Part shown: in pieces, positions 1 through 6,067 of the stretch
Position numbering within the stretch: the first letter of the stretch is position 1
Layout: each line of letters opens with the position of its first letter
Source: CAJUOR01 sp964596105
GTDB lineage: Bacteria; Bacillota_I; Bacilli_A; Erysipelotrichales; Coprobacillaceae
Reading direction: 5' to 3'
DNA length: 6,104 nucleotides
Assembly (NCBI GenBank): GCA_964596105.1
Contig: CAZQRT010000070.1
Span: 1-6,104, forward strand
Made by a program: the position numbers and the translations under genes
Notes under the pieces: generated by a model
What the model was told of the DNA's origin: nothing
The model's input: the letters and a program-made list of their open reading frames with translations, nothing else
Database searches by the model: none

Positions 1-11
1 GGTGTCAGCAC

Positions 12-88
12 GGCCTGGTAGTTCAGCTGGTTAGAATGCTAGCCTGTCACGCTAGAGGTCACGGGTTCGAGTCCCGTTCAGGTCGCCA
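12..88 (+). tRNA. tRNA-Asp (GUC)
   Basis: This gene folds as a complete cloverleaf of 77 nt. The acceptor is GGCCTGG (12-18) with TCAGGTC (78-84), seven pairs including two G.U. The D-stem is GTTC/GAAT, the anticodon stem CTAGC/GCTAG (39-43/51-55) and the T-stem ACGGG/CCCGT. The anticodon GTC (46-48) lies in a normal seven-base loop with U33. The discriminator is G85, as expected for tRNA-Asp, and CCA is encoded at 86-88. It is separated from the following tRNA gene by a single base, so the two are presumably processed from one transcript. Its promoter lies left of the window; bases 1-11 show nothing recognisable. Confidence 0.96.
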
Positions 89-89
89 T

Positions 90-165
<76 letters not shown>

Positions 166-178
166 TTGGCTGGAAGAT

Positions 179-204
179 ATCTCACCAGTACGGTGGGATT
201 TTTC
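179..204 (+). terminator. Intrinsic terminator after the tRNA genes
   Basis: Stem TCTCACC (180-186) pairs with GGTGGGA (192-198) around the five-base loop AGTAC, with one U.G pair, and is followed by TTTTTC and a T-rich stretch. It lies 14 bases past the CCA of the second tRNA gene. It should end the tRNA transcript, although pepF begins only about 25 bases further on and no separate promoter for pepF is evident between them. Confidence 0.8.
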
Positions 205-215
205 TTTATTTAGAA

Positions 216-222
216 AAGGAGG
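216..222 (+). promoter_or_regulatory. Shine-Dalgarno site of pepF
   Basis: AAGGAGG lies seven bases upstream of the ATG at 230, a near-perfect match to the 16S 3' end. It fixes the pepF start. No convincing -10/-35 pair is visible in 166-215, so the gene may depend on read-through from the tRNA transcript or on a promoter I cannot recognise. Confidence 0.9.
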
Positions 223-229
223 AAAGGAA

Positions 230-1834
230 ATGGAATGGAATCTCGACAGCATTTATCCGGGCATTGACAGTCAGGATTTTCAAAGTGATGTCAAAGAGCT
301 GGAAAATGTGATCGCGAAAATCAATCAGCTGGCTGATGAAATCACGAAAATACCGGCGCAGGAAGCGATCCGGCAGTATCTTCTTGACAATCAAAAACTC
401 AGCACCCTGGCCAGCAGCCTGCTGGGATATTTGAGCTTAAGAGAGAGCATCAATACCAGTGACGCGGCGGCCGCCAAAGCCGAGGAATCGATCGAGGAAA
501 TGATCAACGGCTGTGTCGGCGCCATCACGAGAATCGATGCCTGGCTCGCTACGCTTGATATCGACGCTTATTTGGATGATCCCCTCATCAAAGAGCATGA
601 GATGGTTTTGAAGGAAACGCAAAAAGATGCCAGTCACAATTTAAGTGAAAAAGAAGAGATCATCATCGCCGGCATGCAGCAGACCGGCAGTTCCGCTTTC
701 GCCCGTTTGAAAGATCAGCTGATCGGCGGTCATACCGTGAATCTCAATGGCGAGGAGCAGCCGTTAACGGTCGTTTTGAACCTCGCCTACAGCCCGGACC
801 CGCAGGTTCGTAAAGCGGCCTATGAAGCGGAAATCGCTTCTTATAAAAAAATCGAGACGCCTTTGGCGGCCTGCCTGAACGGCATTAAGGGCGAAAGTCT
901 GACGATCGCGAAATGGCGCGGCTATGACTCGATTCTGGACATGACCCTGGAACAGTCGCGCATGGATCATGAGACGCTTGACGCTATGTTCGCGGCTATG
1001 AAAGAATACTTGCCGGTGTTCCGCCATTATTTAAAGGCCAAGGCGAAATTTTTAGGCCATGACAACGGTCTGCCTTTCTATGATCTTTATGCCCCGGTGA
1101 CGAAAAACGAGCATTATTACAGCTATGAGGACGCCTGCGCCTTTATTTTAAAGAACTTCGCTTCCTTTGATCAGAGCCTGTATGATATGGCCAAACGGGC
1201 GATCGACAACCACTGGATTGATGTCAACAGCCGTCCCGGCAAGGTCAGCGGCGCTTTCTGCAGCGGCGTGGTAAAGCTGAAGGAAAGCCGGATTCTCTTG
1301 AATTTCAGCCATTCTTTCGACAGTGTGGTGACGCTGGCTCACGAGCTGGGACACGCCTATCACAATGAATGCGCCAAGGATGTTTCGATNNNNNNNNNNN
1401 NNNNNNNNNNNNNNNNNNNNNNNNNNNNNNNNNNNNNNNNNNNNNNNNNNNNNNNNNNNNNNNNNNNNNNNNNNNNNNNNNNNNNNNNNCAGGCCCAGCT
1501 GGACAGCTACGCGGATGGTCTGGATCCTGAGTATCTGCATCCTTATATGTGGACCTGGAAGCCGCATTATTACTACGCGAGCCGTCATTTCTACAATTTC
1601 CCGTACGCCTTCGGACAGCTGTTCGCGAAAGGCTTGTACGCTTTGTATGAGAAGATGGGCAAAGACTTCATTCCGCTCTATCAGCGCTTTTTGAGGAACG
1701 CCGGCAGCATGAGCGTGTATGATGTCGCGCAAAGCGTCGGGATCGATGTTCATGACAAAGGGTTCTGGGAAACGTCTTTGCAGTCGATCGCCGATGACAT
1801 TGATCTGTTTGTGAAATTATTAGACAAGGAGTAG
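230..1834 (+). CDS. pepF: M3-family zinc oligoendopeptidase (PepF-like), interrupted by an assembly gap
   Basis: Cytoplasmic zinc metallopeptidase predicted to cleave short and medium oligopeptides; no signal peptide or membrane segment is visible. The N-terminus (W3, D6, IYPG) is of the PepF type, followed by a helical region to about residue 180. The block before the active site reads GAFCSGVVKLKESRILLNFS. The zinc motif HELGH gives ligands H371 and H375 and catalytic E372. The third ligand, a Glu some 25 residues downstream in this family, falls inside the N run at 1390-1489. After the gap comes the typical C-terminal block YADGLDPEYLHPYMW...KPHYYY, which forms the substrate pocket. The nominal 534 residues count the 100 N as real. 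Family members are usually near 590-600, so I infer roughly 60 more residues are missing. Frame agreement across the gap is therefore no evidence either way. The gene is monocistronic, with its own terminator. Confidence 0.93.
   Translation: MEWNLDSIYPGIDSQDFQSDVKELENVIAKINQLADEITKIPAQEAIRQYLLDNQKLSTLASSLLGYLSLRESINTSDAAAAKAEESIEEMINGCVGAITRIDAWLATLDIDAYLDDPLIKEHEMVLKETQKDASHNLSEKEEIIIAGMQQTGSSAFARLKDQLIGGHTVNLNGEEQPLTVVLNLAYSPDPQVRKAAYEAEIASYKKIETPLAACLNGIKGESLTIAKWRGYDSILDMTLEQSRMDHETLDAMFAAMKEYLPVFRHYLKAKAKFLGHDNGLPFYDLYAPVTKNEHYYSYEDACAFILKNFASFDQSLYDMAKRAIDNHWIDVNSRPGKVSGAFCSGVVKLKESRILLNFSHSFDSVVTLAHELGHAYHNECAKDVSXXXXXXXXXXXXXXXXXXXXXXXXXXXXXXXXXXQAQLDSYADGLDPEYLHPYMWTWKPHYYYASRHFYNFPYAFGQLFAKGLYALYEKMGKDFIPLYQRFLRNAGSMSVYDVAQSVGIDVHDKGFWETSLQSIADDIDLFVKLLDKE
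1390..1489. other. 100-N scaffold gap inside pepF
   Basis: Exactly 100 N, the usual placeholder for a gap of unknown size. It removes the pepF segment carrying the third zinc ligand. Judging from the spacing between HELGH and the C-terminal YADGLDPE block in this family, the true missing stretch is probably nearer 250-300 bases than 100. Confidence 0.95.
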
Positions 1835-1860
1835 GGCACAGCTCTGCTCCTTATTTTTTT
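1826..1860 (+). terminator. Intrinsic terminator of pepF
   Basis: AAGGAGTAG (1826-1834) pairs with CTGCTCCTT (1844-1852) over nine positions with one U.G, around a nine-base loop, followed by A and seven T (1854-1860). The pepF stop codon TAG is the last triplet of the 5' arm, so the hairpin overlaps the end of the gene. Confidence 0.88.
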
Positions 1861-1873
1861 ACCGAAAAAATGA

Positions 1874-1902
1874 TTGTAGAAGAAGATGGCTTTGGTTATA
1901 AT
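1874..1902 (+). promoter_or_regulatory. Probable sigma-A promoter of asnB
   Basis: A perfect -10 box TATAAT (1897-1902) is preceded at 17 bases by TTGTAG (1874-1879), a weak -35 match. Transcription would begin near 1909, leaving about 20 bases of leader that hold little more than the SD. There is no space for a T-box or other leader riboswitch, so any regulation by asparagine or nitrogen supply would have to act at the promoter. Confidence 0.6.
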
Positions 1903-1913
1903 TTCCTATCATA

Positions 1914-1920
1914 AAGGAGG
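1914..1920 (+). promoter_or_regulatory. Shine-Dalgarno site that fixes the asnB start
   Basis: AAGGAGG sits seven bases before the ATG at 1928. The in-frame upstream ATG at 1886 has no such site and lies between the promoter boxes, so 1928 is the start. Confidence 0.92.
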
Positions 1921-1927
1921 AGTTGGC

Positions 1928-3775
1928 ATGTGCGGCCATATTTCGGTATTCTTTAAACGTCCCTGCGCCAGGATTAATAAAGAGCTGATCAGCCAGGGGC
2001 TGGACGCGATTTTTCATCGCGGTCCGGATGATGTCGGGCTCGAGGTTTTCGGCGACGACTGTATTTTAGGCTTCAGCCGTTTAAGCATCATCGATCTGCA
2101 GGGCGGCCATCAGCCTTATCACAAGGAACACCACACCATGATCTACAATGGTGAGATTTATAATTATCAGGATATTAAAGAGGAGCTCATCAAAAAGGGC
2201 TATACTTTTGACACCACCAGCGATACCGAGGTGCTTTTGACCTGCTACCTGGATCAAAAAAAGGACTGCGTGGAGAAGCTGCGCGGGATGTTTACTTTTC
2301 TGATTTGGGATGAGGATCAGAAAAAGATGTTTGGGGCGGTGGATCACTTTGGCATTAAGCCTTTGTATTACACGGAAACGGATGATTATGTCGCTTTCGC
2401 CAGTGAATACAAGGCGCTATTGCCGCTGCTGGAAACCCGCACCGTCGATACCGCCGCCTTGCAGAGCTATTTGTCTTTTCAGTTTGTCCCGTTAGGAAAA
2501 ACGATGCTGAAGGAAATAAAAAAAGTTCCCGCCGGGTACGCTTTCTGGTTTGAGGACGGGAAGCTGACTTTTCAGCGCTATCATGAGGTGGAGTATCATC
2601 CTGGAAATATCACCGCTGATGATATCTATGACGTCATGAAACAGAGCGTGCAGGCCCATATGATCGCCGATGTCGAGGTCGGGACATTTCTATCCGGGGG
2701 CATTGATTCCACGATTATCGCCGCCATCGCGTCGCAGTTAAACCCGCGTATCAAGTCTTTCACGGTCGGGTTCGATGTCGAGGGCTATAATGAGATGCCG
2801 GTGGCTAAAAAAAGCGCGGAGGTTTTGGGCATTGAGAACATTTCCCATGTCATCACGCAGCAGGAATACATCACGCAGCTGCCGGATTTTGTCGCGAAGC
2901 TGGACGACCCGGTGGCTGATCCGAGCGCGATGGGCATCTACTTTCTCAGCCGCGAGGCTAAAAAGCATGTTAAAGTGGTGATGAGCGGAGAGGGCAGCGA
3001 TGAGTTTTTCGGCGGCTATAATATCTATAAGGAATATTACAGCTTAAAGCCGGTCATGAAGCTTCCTAAATTCATGCGCAGTATCCTTCATACCATCTCT
3101 TTAAAGATGCCGGAAATGAAGGGCAAGAGTTTCCTCTACCGGGCCACGACGCCGTTACGGGAGCGCTATATCGGAAACGCGAAGATTTTTGAGAACAAAG
3201 AAGTCCGCAAGGTCATGAAAAACGCTCTGGATGAGTATGATTATCAAAAGGTGCTGGCCCCGCTCTACGATCACTGCGCGGAAGAAAACTATGATTATGT
3301 CACGACGATGCAGTACATTGATATGAAAACCTGGCTGCAGGGGGATATTCTTGTCAAGGGCGATAAAATGAGCATGGCTCATTCCTTGGAGCTGCGGGTG
3401 CCTTTTCTGGATAAAGAGGTCATGAATGTCGCCAGTCAGCTGACGATGGATCAGAAGGTGACCAAAGAGAATACGAAGGTTTTGCTGCGGAAGGCTTTTG
3501 AGGGCAAGATCCCGAGCCATGTCGTGGAGAAGAAGAAGCTGGGCTTTCCGACTCCGATCCGGGTCTGGTTAAAGGGTCCGTTAGGGGAAATTGTCGCGCA
3601 GACGATTCAGGAGGCTGAGGTGGACGATTATATCCACAAGGATTATGTGCTGCAGTTGTTAAAGGAGCATCGCGACAATAAAAAAGACAATTCCCGCAAG
3701 GTCTGGACGGTATTTATCTTCTGCCTCTGGCATCAGATTACCGTGGAACAAAAGGAAATTGTTTTTCAGGCATGA
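1928..3775 (+). CDS. asnB: Asparagine synthetase, glutamine-hydrolysing (AsnB type)
   Basis: Converts aspartate, ATP and glutamine to asparagine, AMP, PPi and glutamate in the cytoplasm. The 615-residue protein has the two standard domains. The N-terminal class II glutaminase domain (about 2-185) starts with nucleophile C2 after Met removal, and shows HRGPD (30-34), R51, NGE (74-76) and D99, which hold glutamine. The C-terminal synthetase domain has the PPi loop SGGIDS (256-261), GEGSDE (354-359) with the likely general base E355, and the late block DKMSMAHSLELRVPFLD. All catalytic residues I can place are present. The length resembles the shorter Bacillus enzyme (AsnO, about 614) more than AsnH. 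The start is set by the SD at 1914 and by the need for Cys at position 2; beginning at 1886 would bury the nucleophile behind 14 extra residues. The gene has its own promoter and terminator and converges on tcdA with two bases between stop codons. Confidence 0.97.
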   Translation: MCGHISVFFKRPCARINKELISQGLDAIFHRGPDDVGLEVFGDDCILGFSRLSIIDLQGGHQPYHKEHHTMIYNGEIYNYQDIKEELIKKGYTFDTTSDTEVLLTCYLDQKKDCVEKLRGMFTFLIWDEDQKKMFGAVDHFGIKPLYYTETDDYVAFASEYKALLPLLETRTVDTAALQSYLSFQFVPLGKTMLKEIKKVPAGYAFWFEDGKLTFQRYHEVEYHPGNITADDIYDVMKQSVQAHMIADVEVGTFLSGGIDSTIIAAIASQLNPRIKSFTVGFDVEGYNEMPVAKKSAEVLGIENISHVITQQEYITQLPDFVAKLDDPVADPSAMGIYFLSREAKKHVKVVMSGEGSDEFFGGYNIYKEYYSLKPVMKLPKFMRSILHTISLKMPEMKGKSFLYRATTPLRERYIGNAKIFENKEVRKVMKNALDEYDYQKVLAPLYDHCAEENYDYVTTMQYIDMKTWLQGDILVKGDKMSMAHSLELRVPFLDKEVMNVASQLTMDQKVTKENTKVLLRKAFEGKIPSHVVEKKKLGFPTPIRVWLKGPLGEIVAQTIQEAEVDDYIHKDYVLQLLKEHRDNKKDNSRKVWTVFIFCLWHQITVEQKEIVFQA

Positions 3776-3791
3776 TGTCATGCCTTTTTTT
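3768..3791 (+). terminator. Intrinsic terminator of asnB overlapping both convergent stop codons
   Basis: AGGCATG (3768-3774) pairs perfectly with CATGCCT (3779-3785) across a four-base loop, followed by a run of T to 3791. The asnB stop TGA (3773-3775) and the tcdA stop on the other strand (3778-3780) both lie inside the hairpin. The U-tract exists only in the plus direction. In the minus direction the arm is followed by GAAAAAC, so the structure should terminate asnB but not tcdA efficiently. Confidence 0.88.
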
Positions 3792-4386
3792 GCTTGAGGA
3801 GATCTTTGATGACTTCCCCGGCGATGATGAATCCCATGACGGCCGGCATGTAGCTGATGGAGGCGGGAACGCGCTGTTTGATATACGGGCTTTCCTGGGA
3901 ATAGACCACTTTTAAGTGTTTGACCCCGAGCTCTTTTAACTGCCGGCGCATGGCTTTAGCCAGGGGGCAGACGGAAGTCGAAAAGATATCACTGACGCGA
4001 AAGGCGAGGGGATCCAGTTTGTTGCCGGCGCCCATCGCGGATATGGCGGGAATATGCTGATCTTCAGCCAGTTTGGCCAGGGCCGCTTTGGTGGTGATGG
4101 TGTCGATGGCGTCCACGATATAATCAACCTGGGAAAAGGGAAAACGGTCCAGCTCGTCGGCACGGGCGAAAACGGGATATTCGTGAATGATCATGCCGGG
4201 ATTGATGGCCAGCAATCTGTCTTTGGCGACGCTGGTTTTCTTTTTCCCGATGACTTNNNNNNNNNNNNNNNNNNNNNNNNNNNNNNNNNNNNNNNNNNNN
4301 NNNNNNNNNNNNNNNNNNNNNNNNNNNNNNNNNNNNNNNNNNNNNNNNNNNNNNNNAATCATATCCAACCGAAAAAGATCTGTCAA
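3778..4386 (-). CDS. tcdA: tRNA threonylcarbamoyladenosine dehydratase (TcdA/ThiF-E1 family), interrupted by an assembly gap
   Basis: ATP-dependent enzyme of the E1-like superfamily that cyclises t6A37 to ct6A in ANN-decoding tRNAs. After the gap the protein reads VIGKKKTSVAKDRLLAINP, then DYIVDAIDTITTKAAL, SAMGAGNKLDP, TSVCPLAKAMRR and a C-terminal hydrophobic SISYMPAVMGFIIAGEVIKD, all characteristic of Bacillota TcdA. The nucleotide-binding GxGGVGS region is lost in the N run; family alignment suggests about 55-65 residues missing, giving a true size near 230-240 rather than the nominal 202. The only start candidate in frame is TTG at 4386, just before FRLDM, which matches the family's N-terminal FxRxELL pattern. 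No good SD precedes it, and its first five codons form one arm of a 15-bp hairpin. MoeB and ThiF were considered as alternatives, but the SMGAGNKLDP and SVCPLAK blocks favour TcdA. Confidence 0.88.
   Translation of the reverse strand: MTDLFRLDMIXXXXXXXXXXXXXXXXXXXXXXXXXXXXXXXXXXVIGKKKTSVAKDRLLAINPGMIIHEYPVFARADELDRFPFSQVDYIVDAIDTITTKAALAKLAEDQHIPAISAMGAGNKLDPLAFRVSDIFSTSVCPLAKAMRRQLKELGVKHLKVVYSQESPYIKQRVPASISYMPAVMGFIIAGEVIKDLLKQKKA
4257..4356. other. 100-N scaffold gap inside tcdA
   Basis: Exactly 100 N. It separates the first ten codons of tcdA from the rest and removes the ATP-binding loop. From the usual spacing between the N-terminal ELLIG-type block and VGK in this family, I infer about 160-200 missing bases. 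The join rests on both flanks matching the same family in the right order. Confidence 0.95.
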
Positions 4387-4411
4387 TATCGTTAGCTTGA
4401 CAGATCTTTTT
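4372..4411 (-). terminator. 15-bp perfect hairpin between the sirtuin gene and tcdA, terminator-like in both directions
   Basis: AAAAAGATCTGTCAA (4372-4386) and TTGACAGATCTTTTT (4397-4411) are perfect inverted repeats around a ten-base loop. Each arm begins with A and ends in T, so RNA of either strand forms a stem with a terminal U-tract. It starts 11 bases past the sirtuin stop codon and is the natural terminator of the macrodomain-sirtuin unit. On the minus strand the downstream arm is exactly TTG ACA GAT CTT TTT, the first five codons of tcdA, so it could also limit tcdA translation. Which role dominates cannot be told from sequence. Confidence 0.75.
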
Positions 4412-4421
4412 TCATAACAAA

Positions 4422-5282
4422 TTAACTGACTTCTGTCAGAAATGTAGCGATATCCTCATTAAAAAGGATACTTGAGGAGGCGATGGACACCGGACAGCAG
4501 GCCTGGCCCTGATTGACACAGACGTAGGCGGCCAGAGGATGATTTAGAGTAAGTTCCCAGAAGGGGTACTTGATGATGCCGGGGGTGTTAAAGCCGACGC
4601 CGAGTTCCAGATAAACGACCCGCCGGTTTATATTTTCATGGATAAACCGTTCATACCGGTTCATGGCCTCATGCCAGTTTTCGTCCTCGACAAAGCGGTC
4701 ATCAGCCCGCAGGTTCATGGTGAGCGGTTTTCCGCAGCGCGGACAGAAAGGAATGAGTTCACTTGGGACGCGCATGGCTATTTGCTTTCGCACCATTGCG
4801 GTTATGAGGGACTCGTTGTCATAGGTTTCCATATGGCAGGGGATACTGCACTGCAATAGACCATAATCTCCCTGGGTGGCAAACAGGCGCCGCGGATCAA
4901 AACCGGCTTTTTGAAAACAGTGGTCGACATTGGTGGTGATCACAAAATAGTTTTTATCTTTGACTAAAGAAAGCAAATTCTCATAGGTCTTGTTGGGGAT
5001 GGGGACATAGCGGTTGTAATAGATATAACGGCTCCAGTAAGCCCAGTATTCTTCCGGTGACTCAAAATTATAAAAGCCCGCGGTGTACATATCGGTAAAG
5101 TGGTACTTTTCAATAAAATCGGCGAAGTATCTCTCAAATCTTTCCCCGGTATAGGTGAATCCCGCGGCGGTGGAAAGGCCCGCTCCGGCCCCGATGACGA
5201 CGGCCTCGGCGCCACTAAAAGCGGCTTTTAAATCAGCCAAGCCGAGCTTTGTAGATCTCGTAATCGCGATCCTTGTAGACAT
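4422..5282 (-). CDS. Class M sirtuin (SirTM), protein ADP-ribosyltransferase
   Basis: NAD-dependent sirtuin of the macrodomain-linked class, which in streptococci and staphylococci ADP-ribosylates a lipoylated GcvH-like protein instead of deacylating lysines. The 286 residues show the Rossmann NAD loop GAGAGLSTAAGFTY (31-44), TTNVDHCFQKAG (116-127) and FATQGDYG (134-141). The position of the usual catalytic His of the HG motif is Gln (Q137), as in SirTM, with N118 retained. Four cysteines, C145 and C149 then C180 and C183, form the expected structural zinc site. The C-terminal part has LELGVGFNTP and HPLAAYVCVNQ. I chose the ATG at 5282 because AAGGTGA lies six bases upstream and because N118 and Q137 then carry, as I recall it, the numbering of the streptococcal enzyme. 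A TTG at 5240 is an alternative start. It overlaps the macrodomain gene by 50 bases, so the two are cotranscribed and probably translationally coupled. Confidence 0.93.
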   Translation of the reverse strand: MSTRIAITRSTKLGLADLKAAFSGAEAVVIGAGAGLSTAAGFTYTGERFERYFADFIEKYHFTDMYTAGFYNFESPEEYWAYWSRYIYYNRYVPIPNKTYENLLSLVKDKNYFVITTNVDHCFQKAGFDPRRLFATQGDYGLLQCSIPCHMETYDNESLITAMVRKQIAMRVPSELIPFCPRCGKPLTMNLRADDRFVEDENWHEAMNRYERFIHENINRRVVYLELGVGFNTPGIIKYPFWELTLNHPLAAYVCVNQGQACCPVSIASSSILFNEDIATFLTEVS

Positions 5283-5979
5283 TGAAAATCACCTTCATTT
5301 CCCGGCGGTAAGCCCTGACAACATCAATCGCGATATCCGCGGCAAGTTCATTAGGAAAATGGAATTCCCCGGTAGAAAGGCAGCAGAAAGCGATGCTTTC
5401 AAGATGATGCCGCCGCGCCAGCTCTAAACAGGAACGGTAGCAGGAGATAAGCATCTTTTCATCCTCGGCGCTGACTTCATCAGCGATAATCGGACCGACG
5501 GTGTGAATGACATAACGGCAGGGGAGATTATAGGCCGGGGTGATTTTAGCTGTCCCGGTCTTCTCATCGTGCCCCTGCAAGGCCATGATACGGGCGCATT
5601 CCAGGCGCAGCTGCACGCCGGCATAGGTATGAATGGCGTTGTCGATACAGCCGTGACAGGGAATATAGCAGCCGGTCATCTTTTCATTGGCGGCGTTGAC
5701 GATCGCGTCGCACTTTAAGGTTGTGATGTCGCCCTGCCATAAATAGATCCCGTCCTGAACCGGCTCTAAATCCTGAATGTCCGTGATTTTTTTCTTACTC
5801 AGCTCTTCCTGCAGATACTCGTCCTGGACTTTCAGAAACTCTTCATCAATTGGATAAGGCGGCCGGATGTTCATTAATGAGCGCAGCCATATTTTCTGGG
5901 TCGCTTCATCTTCGGGAACAGGTACTTGCCGGGGCAGAAGCTTTTTGATAAGGTACGCGCGGCGGGCTTGCTGGTTCAT
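5233..5979 (-). CDS. Zinc-type macrodomain protein, predicted ADP-ribosyl hydrolase partner of SirTM
   Basis: Predicted to remove ADP-ribose from the protein modified by the neighbouring sirtuin. The 248 residues comprise an N-terminal helical extension (about 1-72) and a macrodomain (about 75-248). Visible motifs are LWQGDIT with D84, VNAANEKM with N95 and N98, and the signature GCYIPCHGCIDNAIH (103-117). The C104, C108, H109 and C111 cluster contains the catalytic-site zinc ligands that set this class apart from ordinary MacroD proteins; I do not assign which three bind. VIHTVGPII and the second phosphate loop STGEFHFPNELAADIAI follow. The start at 5979 has AGGTGATC upstream, an extended match to the 16S tail, and retains the full N-terminal extension. 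It is the first gene of a two-gene unit with the sirtuin. All key motifs are intact and the length is close to that of known members (about 265). Confidence 0.93.
   Translation of the reverse strand: MNQQARRAYLIKKLLPRQVPVPEDEATQKIWLRSLMNIRPPYPIDEEFLKVQDEYLQEELSKKKITDIQDLEPVQDGIYLWQGDITTLKCDAIVNAANEKMTGCYIPCHGCIDNAIHTYAGVQLRLECARIMALQGHDEKTGTAKITPAYNLPCRYVIHTVGPIIADEVSAEDEKMLISCYRSCLELARRHHLESIAFCCLSTGEFHFPNELAADIAIDVVRAYRREMKVIFNVYKDRDYEIYKARLG
5289..5295 (-). promoter_or_regulatory. Shine-Dalgarno site of the sirtuin gene, inside the macrodomain gene
   Basis: AAGGTGA on the minus strand lies six bases before the ATG at 5282, within the last 21 codons of the macrodomain gene. It favours this start over the TTG at 5240, which has no comparable site. 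Confidence 0.6.
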
Positions 5980-5981
5980 AG

Positions 5982-5989
5982 GATCACCT
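5982..5989 (-). promoter_or_regulatory. Ribosome binding site of the macrodomain gene
   Basis: AGGTGATC on the minus strand ends two bases before the ATG at 5979. It matches the distal part of the extended anti-SD complement (AAGGAGGTGATC), which explains the short apparent spacing. Confidence 0.75.
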
Positions 5990-6018
5990 GAAAACTTTCA
6001 TGACTGAAATAATGAATT

Positions 6019-6047
6019 TATTTAAGGGTATAATTTAATAACTTCAA
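6019..6047 (-). promoter_or_regulatory. Candidate promoter of the macrodomain-sirtuin unit
   Basis: On the minus strand TTGAAG (6047-6042) is followed after 17 bases by TAAATA (6024-6019). Both boxes are weak matches in a strongly A+T-rich stretch. It lies between the presumed upstream terminator and the RBS, where a promoter is needed, but other -10 choices nearby are nearly as good. Confidence 0.3.
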
Positions 6048-6055
6048 CAGCCATA

Positions 6056-6066
6056 TTGTAGTACAA
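6056..6066. repeat. Short inverted repeat TTGTA-G-TACAA, possible operator
   Basis: A perfect five-base inverted repeat around one central base, about 77 bases upstream of the macrodomain start and just upstream of the candidate -35 box. Its size and position would suit a small dimeric regulator. At 11 bases in A+T-rich DNA it can also arise by chance. Confidence 0.3.
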
Positions 6067-6067
6067 G

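Noticed and set aside
1390..1489. Reading the in-frame join across the pepF gap as proof of an intact 534-residue protein
   Set aside because: The gap is a fixed 100-N placeholder, so neither frame nor length across it carries information.
1148..1753. Minus-strand open frame of about 200 codons opposite pepF
   Set aside because: It is kept open by the 34 undefined codons of the gap and mirrors the pepF codon pattern; no SD or family motifs.
1886..1927. Longer asnB start at the ATG at 1886, adding 14 residues
   Set aside because: It lies between the -35 and -10 boxes of the probable promoter, has no SD, and would bury the Cys2 nucleophile that must be N-terminal. The ATG at 1928 has AAGGAGG at ideal spacing.
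1835..1927. T-box or other riboswitch controlling asnB
   Set aside because: Only about 20 bases separate the likely transcription start from the start codon, too short for any known leader element.
3778..4256. MoeB or ThiF (molybdopterin/thiamine adenylyltransferase) instead of TcdA
   Set aside because: The SMGAGNKLDP and TSVCPLAKAMRR blocks and the SISYMPAVMGFIIAGEVIKD tail fit TcdA, and no ThiS/MoaD-type partner gene is adjacent.
6029..6034. Perfect TATAAT on the plus strand, possible divergent promoter
   Set aside because: No -35 box at suitable distance, and the half-terminator to its right suggests the neighbouring gene reads on the minus strand. A+T-rich sequence makes a chance match likely.
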